Position numbers and translations under genes: made by a program. A stretch of DNA of 21,851 nt from UBA11524 sp964542315 (GTDB taxonomy: Bacteria; Bacillota; Clostridia; Christensenellales; Aristaeellaceae). Positions 13,170 through 20,943 of the stretch are shown piece after piece. Each line of letters starts with the position of its first letter. Positions within the stretch are counted from its first letter, which is position 1. A model generated the notes under the pieces. It searched no databases. It was not told the DNA's origin and was given only the letters and a program-made list of their open reading frames with translations. The stretch lies in NCBI GenBank assembly GCA_964542315.1, contig CAZIUA010000043.1, positions 1 to 21,851 on the forward strand. The letters run 5' to 3'.

Positions 13170-14120
13170 TCAGGCGTTTGCATCCTCGCCGGACTGGAAT
13201 GCCTCGGACGGGTCATCCCCCTCGCGATACGGCACGACCGCCGCCGTCACCACCTCGGAAGCCGGATCGGCATGGGCGTGTTGATCGTCGAAGAAGATAT
13301 GGGCGCCGAAGGACGCCAGAATATCCCGTTTGGGAACGCCACCGAGGAAAAACGCCTCATCCACGCGCACGCCCCACTGGCGCAGCGTCTTGATGGCGCG
13401 CTCATGGGCAGGGATGCTGCGGGAGGTGACCAGGGCGGTACGGATGGGCGCCTGCTCCTGCGTCTGATAGATGTTCTGCAGGCTGGAGAGCGTCATGAGG
13501 AAATTCGCAAAGGGGCCCTTGGACAGCGGCCGATCCACATTGGTCTGCTCATAGGCATTGAAGGCCGCGATGCCGCGCTGCTTATACACCCTTTCGGATT
13601 CAGCAGAGAAGAGCACCGCGTCCCCGTCGAAGGCGATGCGGATCTGCCCGATGGTCTCATTGGAATTGGCATGCTGTTTGCCGGTGAGGATCATACCTGC
13701 GGCGATGCCATGGTCAACGGCCTGCTTGACATCCGGCGCATAGGCGGAGAGGAACAGGTCGGTCTTGAAGGCCTTCAAATAAGGGGCGACATCCGCACCG
13801 CTCAGCAGCGCCGCACGGGTGATGTCCAGCCCGTAATGCTCGATGGAGTGAAAGATGCGCAGGCTCGTTTCCGGGCTGTTGCGGCTCATGATGATGACCT
13901 CCACCGTGCGGTGATCCTCATTGAGCTCATTGAGGTTGAGGAAGGCCTTCACCAGGTTGAATGCCGGGCCGGGCGGCAGGATATCGCGCTCATGCTCGCG
14001 CTGATAATCCGCATAGGCCTTCAGCCCATGCTCCTCAAACACAGCGTTTTCCGCTTCCAAATTAAACAGTGCACGGGACGAGATCCCGATGACCAGCGGT
14101 TCCGTCAGATCAAATGCCAT
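13170..14120 (-). CDS. Cytosolic 5'-nucleotidase (NT5C1-like family)
   Basis: The 316-residue product matches the cytosolic 5'-nucleotidase family that removes phosphate from nucleoside monophosphates such as AMP. Supporting stretches are VIGISSRALFNLE (about 10-22), the Asn/Asp-rich VEVIIMSRNSP segment, AFDGDAVLFS in the middle, and FFDDQHAH near the C-terminus. These are the positions of the HAD-like Asp motifs and binding loops. The ATG at 14120 follows GGAAGGAGG by seven bases. The frame is open to 14318, but that extension overlaps the promoter and the next gene. It has its own promoter at 14154-14182 and weak AT hairpins after its stop. Substrate preference cannot be read. Confidence 0.85.
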   Translation of the reverse strand: MAFDLTEPLVIGISSRALFNLEAENAVFEEHGLKAYADYQREHERDILPPGPAFNLVKAFLNLNELNEDHRTVEVIIMSRNSPETSLRIFHSIEHYGLDITRAALLSGADVAPYLKAFKTDLFLSAYAPDVKQAVDHGIAAGMILTGKQHANSNETIGQIRIAFDGDAVLFSAESERVYKQRGIAAFNAYEQTNVDRPLSKGPFANFLMTLSSLQNIYQTQEQAPIRTALVTSRSIPAHERAIKTLRQWGVRVDEAFFLGGVPKRDILASFGAHIFFDDQHAHADPASEVVTAAVVPYREGDDPSEAFQSGEDANA

Positions 14121-14153
14121 CCGGCATCCTCCTTCCATCCTTTTTGCTGCCTT

Positions 14154-14182
14154 ATTATCGCACAAGGGCGGACTTTTTTCAA
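14154..14182 (-). promoter_or_regulatory. Promoter of the 5'-nucleotidase gene
   Basis: TTGAAA (14182-14177), 17 bases and GATAAT (14159-14154) on the minus strand, in the 82-base gap after the serine hydrolase. It suggests the nucleotidase is transcribed separately from the operon upstream. Confidence 0.7.
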
Positions 14183-14202
14183 GCCATATCAGAAGAATTC
14201 CC

Positions 14203-15615
14203 TCACACATCCTCGCGGGGGAAGATGCGGCTGCCGCAGCGGACGCCCCAGGCTTTGCCGTCGCGGATGAAGAATTCCAGCCGCGCACGGACGCGGTTTT
14301 CGTCCGCCGGATCGACACCGAGGAAGCGAAGTCCGCCGCAATAGACCAGGCGCATATCGCGCTTCTTGTGGGCGGTCAGCACGCCGCCCTGCAGGGTGAC
14401 ATCCAGCACATCCGGATTGCCCTCATGCCCCACGAAGCGGCCCAGCAGCATCTCCGGGTCGGAGAATTCCCGTCCCACAGGGATGAACCAGCGGTGGCTG
14501 GTGTCCAGCGGAAGCCCCATCACGGCGTTGTACATCGACCAGATGATATCGTCCATGTCCTCATCGCCGCAGTTGCACAGCACCACGAAGCCATAGCTCT
14601 CGCCCAGGAGCAATCCGCCCTTGGTGGATGCGCCGTGCAGGCCGCCGGCATGTTCGCACACGGTATGCCCGCACTTGACGCGCTTATACAGCCCCAGCCC
14701 ATAGCAGGCGATCTCCTGCGCAGGGATGGACGCGCCGATCATCATCTCCACCGCCGCACGGGGCAGGACTTGCTGCCCCTCGTGCATGCCGAAATTCGAC
14801 AGGCAGCGGTAATACGCTGCCATGTCCCGCGCGGTGGATTTCACCATCGCGCAGCCGCGGAATGGCGGCAGCATGCTCCAGTGGTCATCGCAGACCAATG
14901 CGCCGTTCTCCCGTTCAAACAGGGAGGTGATGTTGCCGCCGGACAGTTCCCGCGCGGACACGCAGTCGTCATCCATGATGGTGCGCGTCATGCCCAGGGG
15001 GCGGAAAATGCGCTCCATGCAGAATCGTTCCAGCGGCATGCCTGCGGCCTGATCCGCCACATAGGAGAGGATGGCATAGCCCTCGTTGGAATAGGACATG
15101 TTCTCCCCCGGCGCACCCACAGTCTGGTAGGGGCAATGGGCGATGTAGTCGATGACCTGATCGATGGTTGCCATAGGATTGGGGGCGCTTTTGCGCATGG
15201 ACTCGATCCATTCGCCCGTGCGCTCCACGCTGTTGACGGCGATCGACCACTCCAGCGGCTCCATGGGCGGAATGCCGCTGGTATGCATGGCCAGCGTCCG
15301 GAGCGTGACGGTATCCTTCGCCGCGCCCGGCACGGAGAACGCCGGGAAATAGCGGTACACCGCGTCCTCCCAGGAGAGCTTGCCCTCTGCGGCGAGGATG
15401 GACAGCGCCAGGCAGGTGATGGACTTGGACATGGAAGCAATGCCGAACATGGTGTCCATGTCCGTCGGGATGATCCCTGCCGCGTCGCGATAGCCATAGG
15501 CCTTCTCGAAGACCGTACCTTCCGGGCCAAGGACGCAAACCGTCACGCCCGGCAGGCGATCCCGCGCGATCAGGTACTGTATGCGCTCATCCAGCGCTCG
15601 TGTATCCATTCGCAT
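14203..15615 (-). CDS. Beta-lactamase-fold serine hydrolase (class C / PBP4* type)
   Basis: The 470-residue product belongs to the serine beta-lactamase/DD-peptidase-like superfamily. The nucleophile motif SMSK is at 61-64, the YSN motif at 175-177 and HAG (third motif) at 322-324. A C-terminal region of about 90 residues forms an extra beta-rich domain, seen in D-aminopeptidases and esterases of this group. No signal peptide is present, so it probably acts in the cytoplasm, which argues against a role as a secreted beta-lactamase. The ATG at 15615 has AAGGAG nine bases upstream. It is the last gene of the transporter/peptidase operon (13-base gap to the LD-carboxypeptidase), consistent with hydrolysis of D-amino-acid peptides. 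The substrate is inferred. Confidence 0.85.
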   Translation of the reverse strand: MRMDTRALDERIQYLIARDRLPGVTVCVLGPEGTVFEKAYGYRDAAGIIPTDMDTMFGIASMSKSITCLALSILAAEGKLSWEDAVYRYFPAFSVPGAAKDTVTLRTLAMHTSGIPPMEPLEWSIAVNSVERTGEWIESMRKSAPNPMATIDQVIDYIAHCPYQTVGAPGENMSYSNEGYAILSYVADQAAGMPLERFCMERIFRPLGMTRTIMDDDCVSARELSGGNITSLFERENGALVCDDHWSMLPPFRGCAMVKSTARDMAAYYRCLSNFGMHEGQQVLPRAAVEMMIGASIPAQEIACYGLGLYKRVKCGHTVCEHAGGLHGASTKGGLLLGESYGFVVLCNCGDEDMDDIIWSMYNAVMGLPLDTSHRWFIPVGREFSDPEMLLGRFVGHEGNPDVLDVTLQGGVLTAHKKRDMRLVYCGGLRFLGVDPADENRVRARLEFFIRDGKAWGVRCGSRIFPREDV

Positions 15616-15628
15616 CGTACTTTTCTCC

Positions 15629-16564
15629 TTATTCGACCGCGCCTTCCAGCACGGTGAGGCTGCATTTGTCGGCATCCATGGCGCATTTCGCGCCCAGGGG
15701 GAGCGTCAGTTTCGGCGTGCAGTGGCCGCAGCGGAGCCCCGTGAAGATGGGCTTTCCGCAGGGCGCGACCACATCGCGGATGACGTCCTCCAGGCTGAGG
15801 CCGTATGTGGAATATTCCACCGGACAATTCGCAAAATCGCCGAACACGATGCCCGCGCAGTCCGCGAACTTCCCTGCCAGGCGGAGCTGCGTCAGCAGAC
15901 GGTCGACCGCGTAGGTCTTCTCGCCGACCTCCTCGATGAAGAGGATCTTGCCCTTGGCGTCGAGCTCCCAGGGCGTGCCGAGGGTCGCCGCGAGCAGCGT
16001 CAGGTTGCCGCCGGCGAGGATACCCTCCGCCGAGCCGGACTGCACCGTATGGCGCGGATCATCCGGCGGATTTGGCAGCTCCCCCACCGGCTGAACGCTC
16101 GTCAGCACGCGCAGCATGTTCTCCTGCGTGAAGGTATCCATCGGGCCGTCCGCCCAGTCTGCCGCAGCCATCGGGCCATGGAAGGTCACCAAGCCGCAGC
16201 GCTGGTTGAGTGCCAGATGCAGCGCGGTGACATCCGAATACCCCATGAAGATCTTCGAATGGGCGGCGATCATGTCATAGTTCAGAAGATCCAGCATGCG
16301 CATGCAGCCGTATCCGCCGCGCAGGCACACCACCGCATCCACCTCATCGTCGGCGAACATGGCGTTCACATCCTGTGCTCGCGCTGCATCCGCCCCGGCG
16401 AGGTATCCGTAATGCCCCCGTGCGCTGTTCCCCAGCTTCACGCGGTAGCCCATGTGCTGCGCGGCCTGCACTGCGCGGTCGATGGCGCCTGCATCCCGCA
16501 CGACCCCTGCCGGTGCGATCAGCCCGAGGGTATCGCCCGGCTTCAGCTTCTTTCCGCGATCCAT
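15629..16564 (-). CDS. LD-carboxypeptidase (peptidase family S66)
   Basis: Family S66 enzymes cleave the bond between a diamino acid and terminal D-Ala in murein tetrapeptides, or act on related amides (MccF). The product has 311 residues. The catalytic set is visible: Ser110 in FMGYSDVTALH, Glu211/212 in FIEEVGEKTY and His281 in GHCTPK. The GGYG oxyanion region is at about 83-86. The ATG at 16564 has CAGGAG nine bases upstream; further upstream codons are ignored. It lies between the M20 amidohydrolase (25-base gap) and the serine hydrolase. Without a signal peptide it should act on imported muropeptides. The B. subtilis parallel is ykfA beside dpp transporter genes. Confidence 0.9.
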   Translation of the reverse strand: MDRGKKLKPGDTLGLIAPAGVVRDAGAIDRAVQAAQHMGYRVKLGNSARGHYGYLAGADAARAQDVNAMFADDEVDAVVCLRGGYGCMRMLDLLNYDMIAAHSKIFMGYSDVTALHLALNQRCGLVTFHGPMAAADWADGPMDTFTQENMLRVLTSVQPVGELPNPPDDPRHTVQSGSAEGILAGGNLTLLAATLGTPWELDAKGKILFIEEVGEKTYAVDRLLTQLRLAGKFADCAGIVFGDFANCPVEYSTYGLSLEDVIRDVVAPCGKPIFTGLRCGHCTPKLTLPLGAKCAMDADKCSLTVLEGAVE

Positions 16565-16589
16565 ATCATTCGTCTCCTGCCGTTCGTGG

Positions 16590-17765
16590 TCACGCCTGCC
16601 CGTCCAGCACCAGCGCGGCATGCATCATCACGCCGATGGCCAGGCAGCTTTCGTCCAGGTGGAAATCCTTGCTGTGCAGGGGCGGCGCAGGCAATTCATC
16701 CGCCTTGGAACAGCCGATGTGGTAGAACGCACCGGGCGCACAGTCGCTGAAGAAGGAGAAATCCTCGCCGCCCATGCTGGGGGCTTCCTTGTCCAGCACA
16801 TTGTCCGCACCCAGGAGCGCCGAAGCGACCCGGCGGACGCGCGCAGCCTCGGCGTTGTCATTGACCAGTGCCGCATAGCCCGGAATGATCTCGACTTCCG
16901 CCGTGCAGCCCATGGCGGATGCGACGCCTTCCGCAATCTGCGCGATACGCTGCTTCATCCCTGCCCGAAGCGCTGCATTGGCCGTACGAAGCGTGCCACG
17001 CAGGCGCACCTCGTCGCAGATGATGTTCTGCGCCGTGCCGCCCTCGATCATGCCGATGGTCAGCACCGCACTCTGCAAGGGGGACACATTGCGCGCCACA
17101 ATGCTCTGCAGGGCCGTGATGACCTGCGCCGCGCAGACGATGGCATCCGTCCCCTGCTCCGGGTAGGCGCCGTGTCCCGATTTGCCGCGGATGGTCAGGC
17201 GCACCGAGTCGGTGGATGCATTGAGCGTCCCGGCGCGGGTCTCGACCTTCCCCACGGGCAGATAGGGCATCACATGCAGGCCGTACACGCGATCCACATG
17301 GGGATCCTCCATCACACCGGCAGCGACCATGGGTTCCGCGCCGCCGACACTTTCCTCCGCAGGCTGAAAGAGCAGCTTGACGCGCCCGTGAAGGCGGTCG
17401 CGCAGGCCGTACAGCAGCCGACCCGCCCCCAGCGCGATGGCGGTATGCGCATCGTGTCCGCAGGCATGCATCATGCCCGGATGCTCCGAGCGGAAGGGAC
17501 AGTCCTCCGGCTCTTCAATGGGCAGGGCATCCATATCCGCGCGGATGGCCACGGTCTCACCGGGGAACGCGCCCTCGATCAGGCCGACCACCCAGGTGCG
17601 CTGCGTCGTATAGGGGATGCCGATCTCGTCCAGGGCGTCCATGATGGCCTGCTGGGTCTTGAATTCCTGAAAGCCATCCTCCGGGATGCGGTGGAGCTTT
17701 CGCCGCATGGCGACGACCCACTCCTGCTGCGCCTGTGCCAGTGCTGCGATCTGCGTAATATCCAT
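16590..17765 (-). CDS. M20 family metallo-amidohydrolase (N-acyl amino acid / peptide deacylase)
   Basis: The 391-residue product belongs to the M20 amidohydrolase group (hippurate hydrolase, N-acetyl-amino acid and N-acetyl-diaminopimelate deacetylases). Metal-binding and catalytic positions are visible: HACGHDAH with Cys102 and His104, PAEES with Glu137/Glu138, His164 in GLHVMP, and a late His in PPLHSKDF. The dimerisation domain (about 180-290) contains GKSGHGAYP. GAGGAGG lies seven bases before the ATG. It is 12 bases after alr and 25 before the LD-carboxypeptidase, within the same operon. In this setting it may deacylate or cleave imported D-amino acid or muropeptide derivatives; the exact substrate is not decidable. 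Confidence 0.9.
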   Translation of the reverse strand: MDITQIAALAQAQQEWVVAMRRKLHRIPEDGFQEFKTQQAIMDALDEIGIPYTTQRTWVVGLIEGAFPGETVAIRADMDALPIEEPEDCPFRSEHPGMMHACGHDAHTAIALGAGRLLYGLRDRLHGRVKLLFQPAEESVGGAEPMVAAGVMEDPHVDRVYGLHVMPYLPVGKVETRAGTLNASTDSVRLTIRGKSGHGAYPEQGTDAIVCAAQVITALQSIVARNVSPLQSAVLTIGMIEGGTAQNIICDEVRLRGTLRTANAALRAGMKQRIAQIAEGVASAMGCTAEVEIIPGYAALVNDNAEAARVRRVASALLGADNVLDKEAPSMGGEDFSFFSDCAPGAFYHIGCSKADELPAPPLHSKDFHLDESCLAIGVMMHAALVLDGQA

Positions 17766-17777
17766 GCTGATGCCTCC

Positions 17778-18920
17778 TCACGCCAGCGCATCGGCGATGC
17801 CGACCACATGCCCCTGCGCCAGATAGACGCGCGGGACGCGTTTGCCCGTGCGCGCCAGGGACTCATTGCGGTTCAGCCCTCCCCAGGCTGCATACTCGTC
17901 CACGCCGATGCCGCCGCCCAGCAGGATGACCTCATCGCCCTCCCGGGCCTCCGGGATGTCAGTGATATCCGCCATCATCTGATCCATGCAGACCAGACCG
18001 GCCACCGGCGCGCGCTGGCCGCGGATCTCGACCTCGCCGATGCTGTTCAGGCGCGGATAGCCGTCGATATAACCGGCAGAAAGGGTCGCGATGCGGCTTT
18101 CGCGCTGCAGAGGGTGCGTCTCGTCATAGCCGAGGCATTCCCCGGCCTTCACGAAATGGATCTGGGCGATGCGCGCCTTGACGGTGAGGACGAGGGCGCT
18201 TTCCTCCGGGTGGGCATAGCCGCGCGGATACACCCCGTAGAGCCATGCGCCCGTGCGGACGGCATCCAGCTGCGCCTCCGGATAACGCACCATGCCGATG
18301 CTGTCCAGCGCATGCGCCATGGGGACAGCAATGCCGCGCTGGCGAAGGGCGTCCACGCAGCCCGTCAGCAGGGACAGCTGGCGAAGATCCGATTCACGGT
18401 CGCGAAGGGCCAGATGAGTGAAAACGCCCTCGAGCGTCACGGCATCGCTGCGGAGCATGTCCGCAACGGCATCGGCGGCGTCCTCCGGGGCGAAACCAAG
18501 GCGGTTCAGGCCGGTCTCCAGCTTGACGTGGATGCGCGCCTTCACGCCGACCGCCTGCGCCGCACGGAGGACCGTCTGCGCGTACTGCGCGGAGAACACC
18601 GTCAGCAGCATACCCTCGCGGATGGCGCGGATGAGCTGCGCTTCGCCGCACAGACCAAGGATGAGCACCTCCGCCTCCGGGACGGCGCGGCGCAATTCCG
18701 CTGCCTCCTGATACGACGCGACAGCGAACAGGCGCTGCCCCTCCTCGTGCAGGGTCCTGGCCACCATGGGGGCGCCCAGGCCATAGGCATCCGCCTTCAG
18801 CACGCAGATCAAATGCACACCGGGGGCAAGATGCTTCAGCGCATTGTGGTAATTCTGCTTCAGGCGGTTCAGATCGACCTCCGCCCAGCAGCGGGAGACG
18901 GCTTCTTCATACGGGATCAT
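17778..18920 (-). CDS. alr: Alanine racemase (PLP-dependent)
   Basis: The 380-residue product interconverts L- and D-alanine, or a related amino acid, using pyridoxal phosphate. The PLP lysine is Lys42 in VLKADAYGLGA. The second catalytic base is Tyr265 in ECLGYDETH, and the CMDQMM stretch (311-316) and KLETGLNRLGF (133-143) are family hallmarks. HALDSIGM around 203-210 differs from the more common HxANS form, so broader specificity (for example serine) is possible. The ATG at 18920 follows AAGGAGGG by six bases. Placement inside a peptide-uptake operon suggests a catabolic role, turning D-Ala freed from imported peptides into L-Ala, rather than being the only biosynthetic racemase. Confidence 0.92.
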   Translation of the reverse strand: MIPYEEAVSRCWAEVDLNRLKQNYHNALKHLAPGVHLICVLKADAYGLGAPMVARTLHEEGQRLFAVASYQEAAELRRAVPEAEVLILGLCGEAQLIRAIREGMLLTVFSAQYAQTVLRAAQAVGVKARIHVKLETGLNRLGFAPEDAADAVADMLRSDAVTLEGVFTHLALRDRESDLRQLSLLTGCVDALRQRGIAVPMAHALDSIGMVRYPEAQLDAVRTGAWLYGVYPRGYAHPEESALVLTVKARIAQIHFVKAGECLGYDETHPLQRESRIATLSAGYIDGYPRLNSIGEVEIRGQRAPVAGLVCMDQMMADITDIPEAREGDEVILLGGGIGVDEYAAWGGLNRNESLARTGKRVPRVYLAQGHVVGIADALA

Positions 18921-18954
18921 GGCATTCCCTCCTTGCAGGGACGGGCGGGGCGCA

Positions 18955-19893
18955 TCAGCCATTCAGCTGTGCGCGGTAGGCCGCCAATTCCTGCGCATTG
19001 GCACGAACCATATGCCCCGGTTCCACCTCGACCCACATGGACTTGTCGGTGGTGTAGTCATGTTCGGACGGATCGTAGACGAGGAGCTTCTTATTCTTCT
19101 CCCTCGCCGGATCCGGCAGGGGGATGGCGGACAAAAGCGCCCGCGTATAGGGGTGCAGTGGATGGGCGAAGAGTTGTTCCGTCTCGGCCAATTCCACCAG
19201 CACGCCCTTATGGATGACGGCGATGCGGTCGCAGATGAAGCGCATGACGGACAAGTCGTGGGAGATGAACAGGTAGGTCAATCCGCGCTCACGCTGCAAT
19301 TCGCTCAGGAGATTGAGCACCTGCGCACGGATGGACACATCCAGCGCGGAAATGGGCTCATCGGCGATGATGAATTCCGGCTGCATGATGAGGGCGCGCG
19401 CCACGCCAATGCGCTGGCGCTGTCCGCCGGAGAATTCGTGGGGGAAGCGCGTGGCGAATTCCGGCAGGAGGCCGACCTCCATCAGCGCCTTTTCCACACG
19501 GGCCTTGCGTTCCGCCTCGGAGATGCGTCCGCCGCTGTACAGGCCCTCGGAGACGATATAATCCACCTTGGCGCGCTCGTTCAGCGAGGCCATGGGATCC
19601 TGGAAGATCATCTGGATCTGACGGGTCACGCGGCGATCCAGCTCACGGGGGATGCGGCCGCTGATCCTTTCGCCCTTGAAGAGGACCTCGCCTGCGGTGA
19701 TGGGATTGATGCGGGCGATGGCGCGGCCGATGGTGGTCTTGCCGGAGCCGGATTCGCCCACCAGGCCGAAGGTCTCGCCCTTGTAGATGTCAAAGCTGAC
19801 CTGATCGACCGCCTTGAAGCTGCTGCGCTTCTTGCCGAAGCAGACCTCCATGTCCCGCACGGACAGAAGGATCTCGCGCTGGGGATCAGTCAT
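18955..19893 (-). CDS. oppF: Oligopeptide/dipeptide ABC transporter ATPase, OppF/DppF type
   Basis: This is the second ATPase of an Opp/Dpp importer, 312 residues long. Walker A GESGSGKT is at 46-53, the Q-loop Gln98, the signature FSGGQ at 154-158, Walker B FIIADEP at 174-180 and the switch His in FISHDLSV. The C-terminal extension after about 235 contains the HPYTRALLSAIPLPDP stretch characteristic of oligopeptide ATPases. The start overlaps the end of oppD by eight bases, indicating coupled translation, with GGAG nine bases upstream. It sits between oppD and alr (34-base gap). The imported peptide is not specified by the ATPase. Confidence 0.95.
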   Translation of the reverse strand: MTDPQREILLSVRDMEVCFGKKRSSFKAVDQVSFDIYKGETFGLVGESGSGKTTIGRAIARINPITAGEVLFKGERISGRIPRELDRRVTRQIQMIFQDPMASLNERAKVDYIVSEGLYSGGRISEAERKARVEKALMEVGLLPEFATRFPHEFSGGQRQRIGVARALIMQPEFIIADEPISALDVSIRAQVLNLLSELQRERGLTYLFISHDLSVMRFICDRIAVIHKGVLVELAETEQLFAHPLHPYTRALLSAIPLPDPAREKNKKLLVYDPSEHDYTTDKSMWVEVEPGHMVRANAQELAAYRAQLNG

Positions 19894-20929
19894 AGCCCTT
19901 CACTCCTTCCGTTGCGAGCTTGCGGACGGCTTCCGGCGGATCGATCTTCGGCGCGCGGGGATCCAGCAGCCAGGTGCGCGCCTTATGCGTCGGCGACACG
20001 TCAAAATACGGCGGACGCTTCTCGAAATCGATCTTCAGCGCCTGGGGATTCCGAGGAGCGAAGGCATCGCCGCGGATCTCCTGGAAGAGGTTCGGCGGTG
20101 TGCCATGGATGGAATAGAGCGGTTCGCCCTTGACGCCCATCTGGGGCAGGCTGGACAGAAGCGCCCAGGTATAGGGGTGCTTGGGCTGGTAGAAGACTTC
20201 CTCGCACAGGCCGATCTCGACGATGTCGCCCGCGTACATCACGGCGATGCGGTCCGCCACATTGGCCACCACGCCCAGGTCATGGGTGATATAGACGGTG
20301 GTGAGCTGGTATTTGGCCTGGAGCTGGCGGATGAGGCGGAGGATCTGCGCCTGGATCGTCACGTCCAGGGCGGTGGTGGGCTCATCGCAGATGAGGATCT
20401 CCGGCCGGCACGCCACGGCGATGGCGATGACCACGCGCTGACGCATACCGCCGGAAAATTCATGGGGATACTGCTTGCTGCGGCGTTCGGGGTCGGAAAT
20501 GCCCACATCCGTCAGGATGGACAGCATCTCCCGGCGCGCCTTTTCGCCGTGTATCCCCTGGTGCAGCTCGATGGCCTCCAGGATCTGCGCGCCGATGGTC
20601 TTCAGCGGATTCAGGCTGGTCATGGGGTCCTGGAGCACCATGGCGATCTTCTTGCCGCGCACCTTCAGCCACTGCTTCTCGGTGCGGAACTGCGCCAGGT
20701 CATCCCCCTGATAGAGGATCGATCCGCCGTCGATCCAGCCATTGGCGTCCAGCAGGCCCATGAAGGTCTTCACGAACACCGATTTGCCGGAACCGGACTC
20801 CCCCACGATGGCCAGGCTTTCGCCCTTGTGAAGATCCAGCGACACGCCGCGGATGGCGTGCAGCGTGCGACCGCGAAGGTTGAACTTCACGTCCAGATCA
20901 CGCACGGAAAGAATAGGCGTATGGTCCAT
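19886..20929 (-). CDS. oppD: Oligopeptide/dipeptide ABC transporter ATPase, OppD/DppD type
   Basis: This is the first ATPase of the importer, 347 residues. Walker A GESGSGKS is at 43-50, followed by a Q-loop VLQDPMTSLNP, the signature FSGGMRQR, Walker B ICDEPTTALDV and the switch YITHDLGVV. The C-terminal part has KHPYTWALLSSLPQ followed by a GTPPNLFQEIRGDAFAPRN segment typical of OppD/DppD. The cysteines of the iron-sulfur cluster found in some OppD/DppD C-termini are missing. The ATG at 20929 follows AAGGAGG by nine bases; a TTG three codons earlier is rejected. The gene lies 14 bases after oppC and overlaps oppF by eight. Confidence 0.95.
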   Translation of the reverse strand: MDHTPILSVRDLDVKFNLRGRTLHAIRGVSLDLHKGESLAIVGESGSGKSVFVKTFMGLLDANGWIDGGSILYQGDDLAQFRTEKQWLKVRGKKIAMVLQDPMTSLNPLKTIGAQILEAIELHQGIHGEKARREMLSILTDVGISDPERRSKQYPHEFSGGMRQRVVIAIAVACRPEILICDEPTTALDVTIQAQILRLIRQLQAKYQLTTVYITHDLGVVANVADRIAVMYAGDIVEIGLCEEVFYQPKHPYTWALLSSLPQMGVKGEPLYSIHGTPPNLFQEIRGDAFAPRNPQALKIDFEKRPPYFDVSPTHKARTWLLDPRAPKIDPPEAVRKLATEGVKGYD

Positions 20930-20943
20930 GCCGTTCAACCTCC

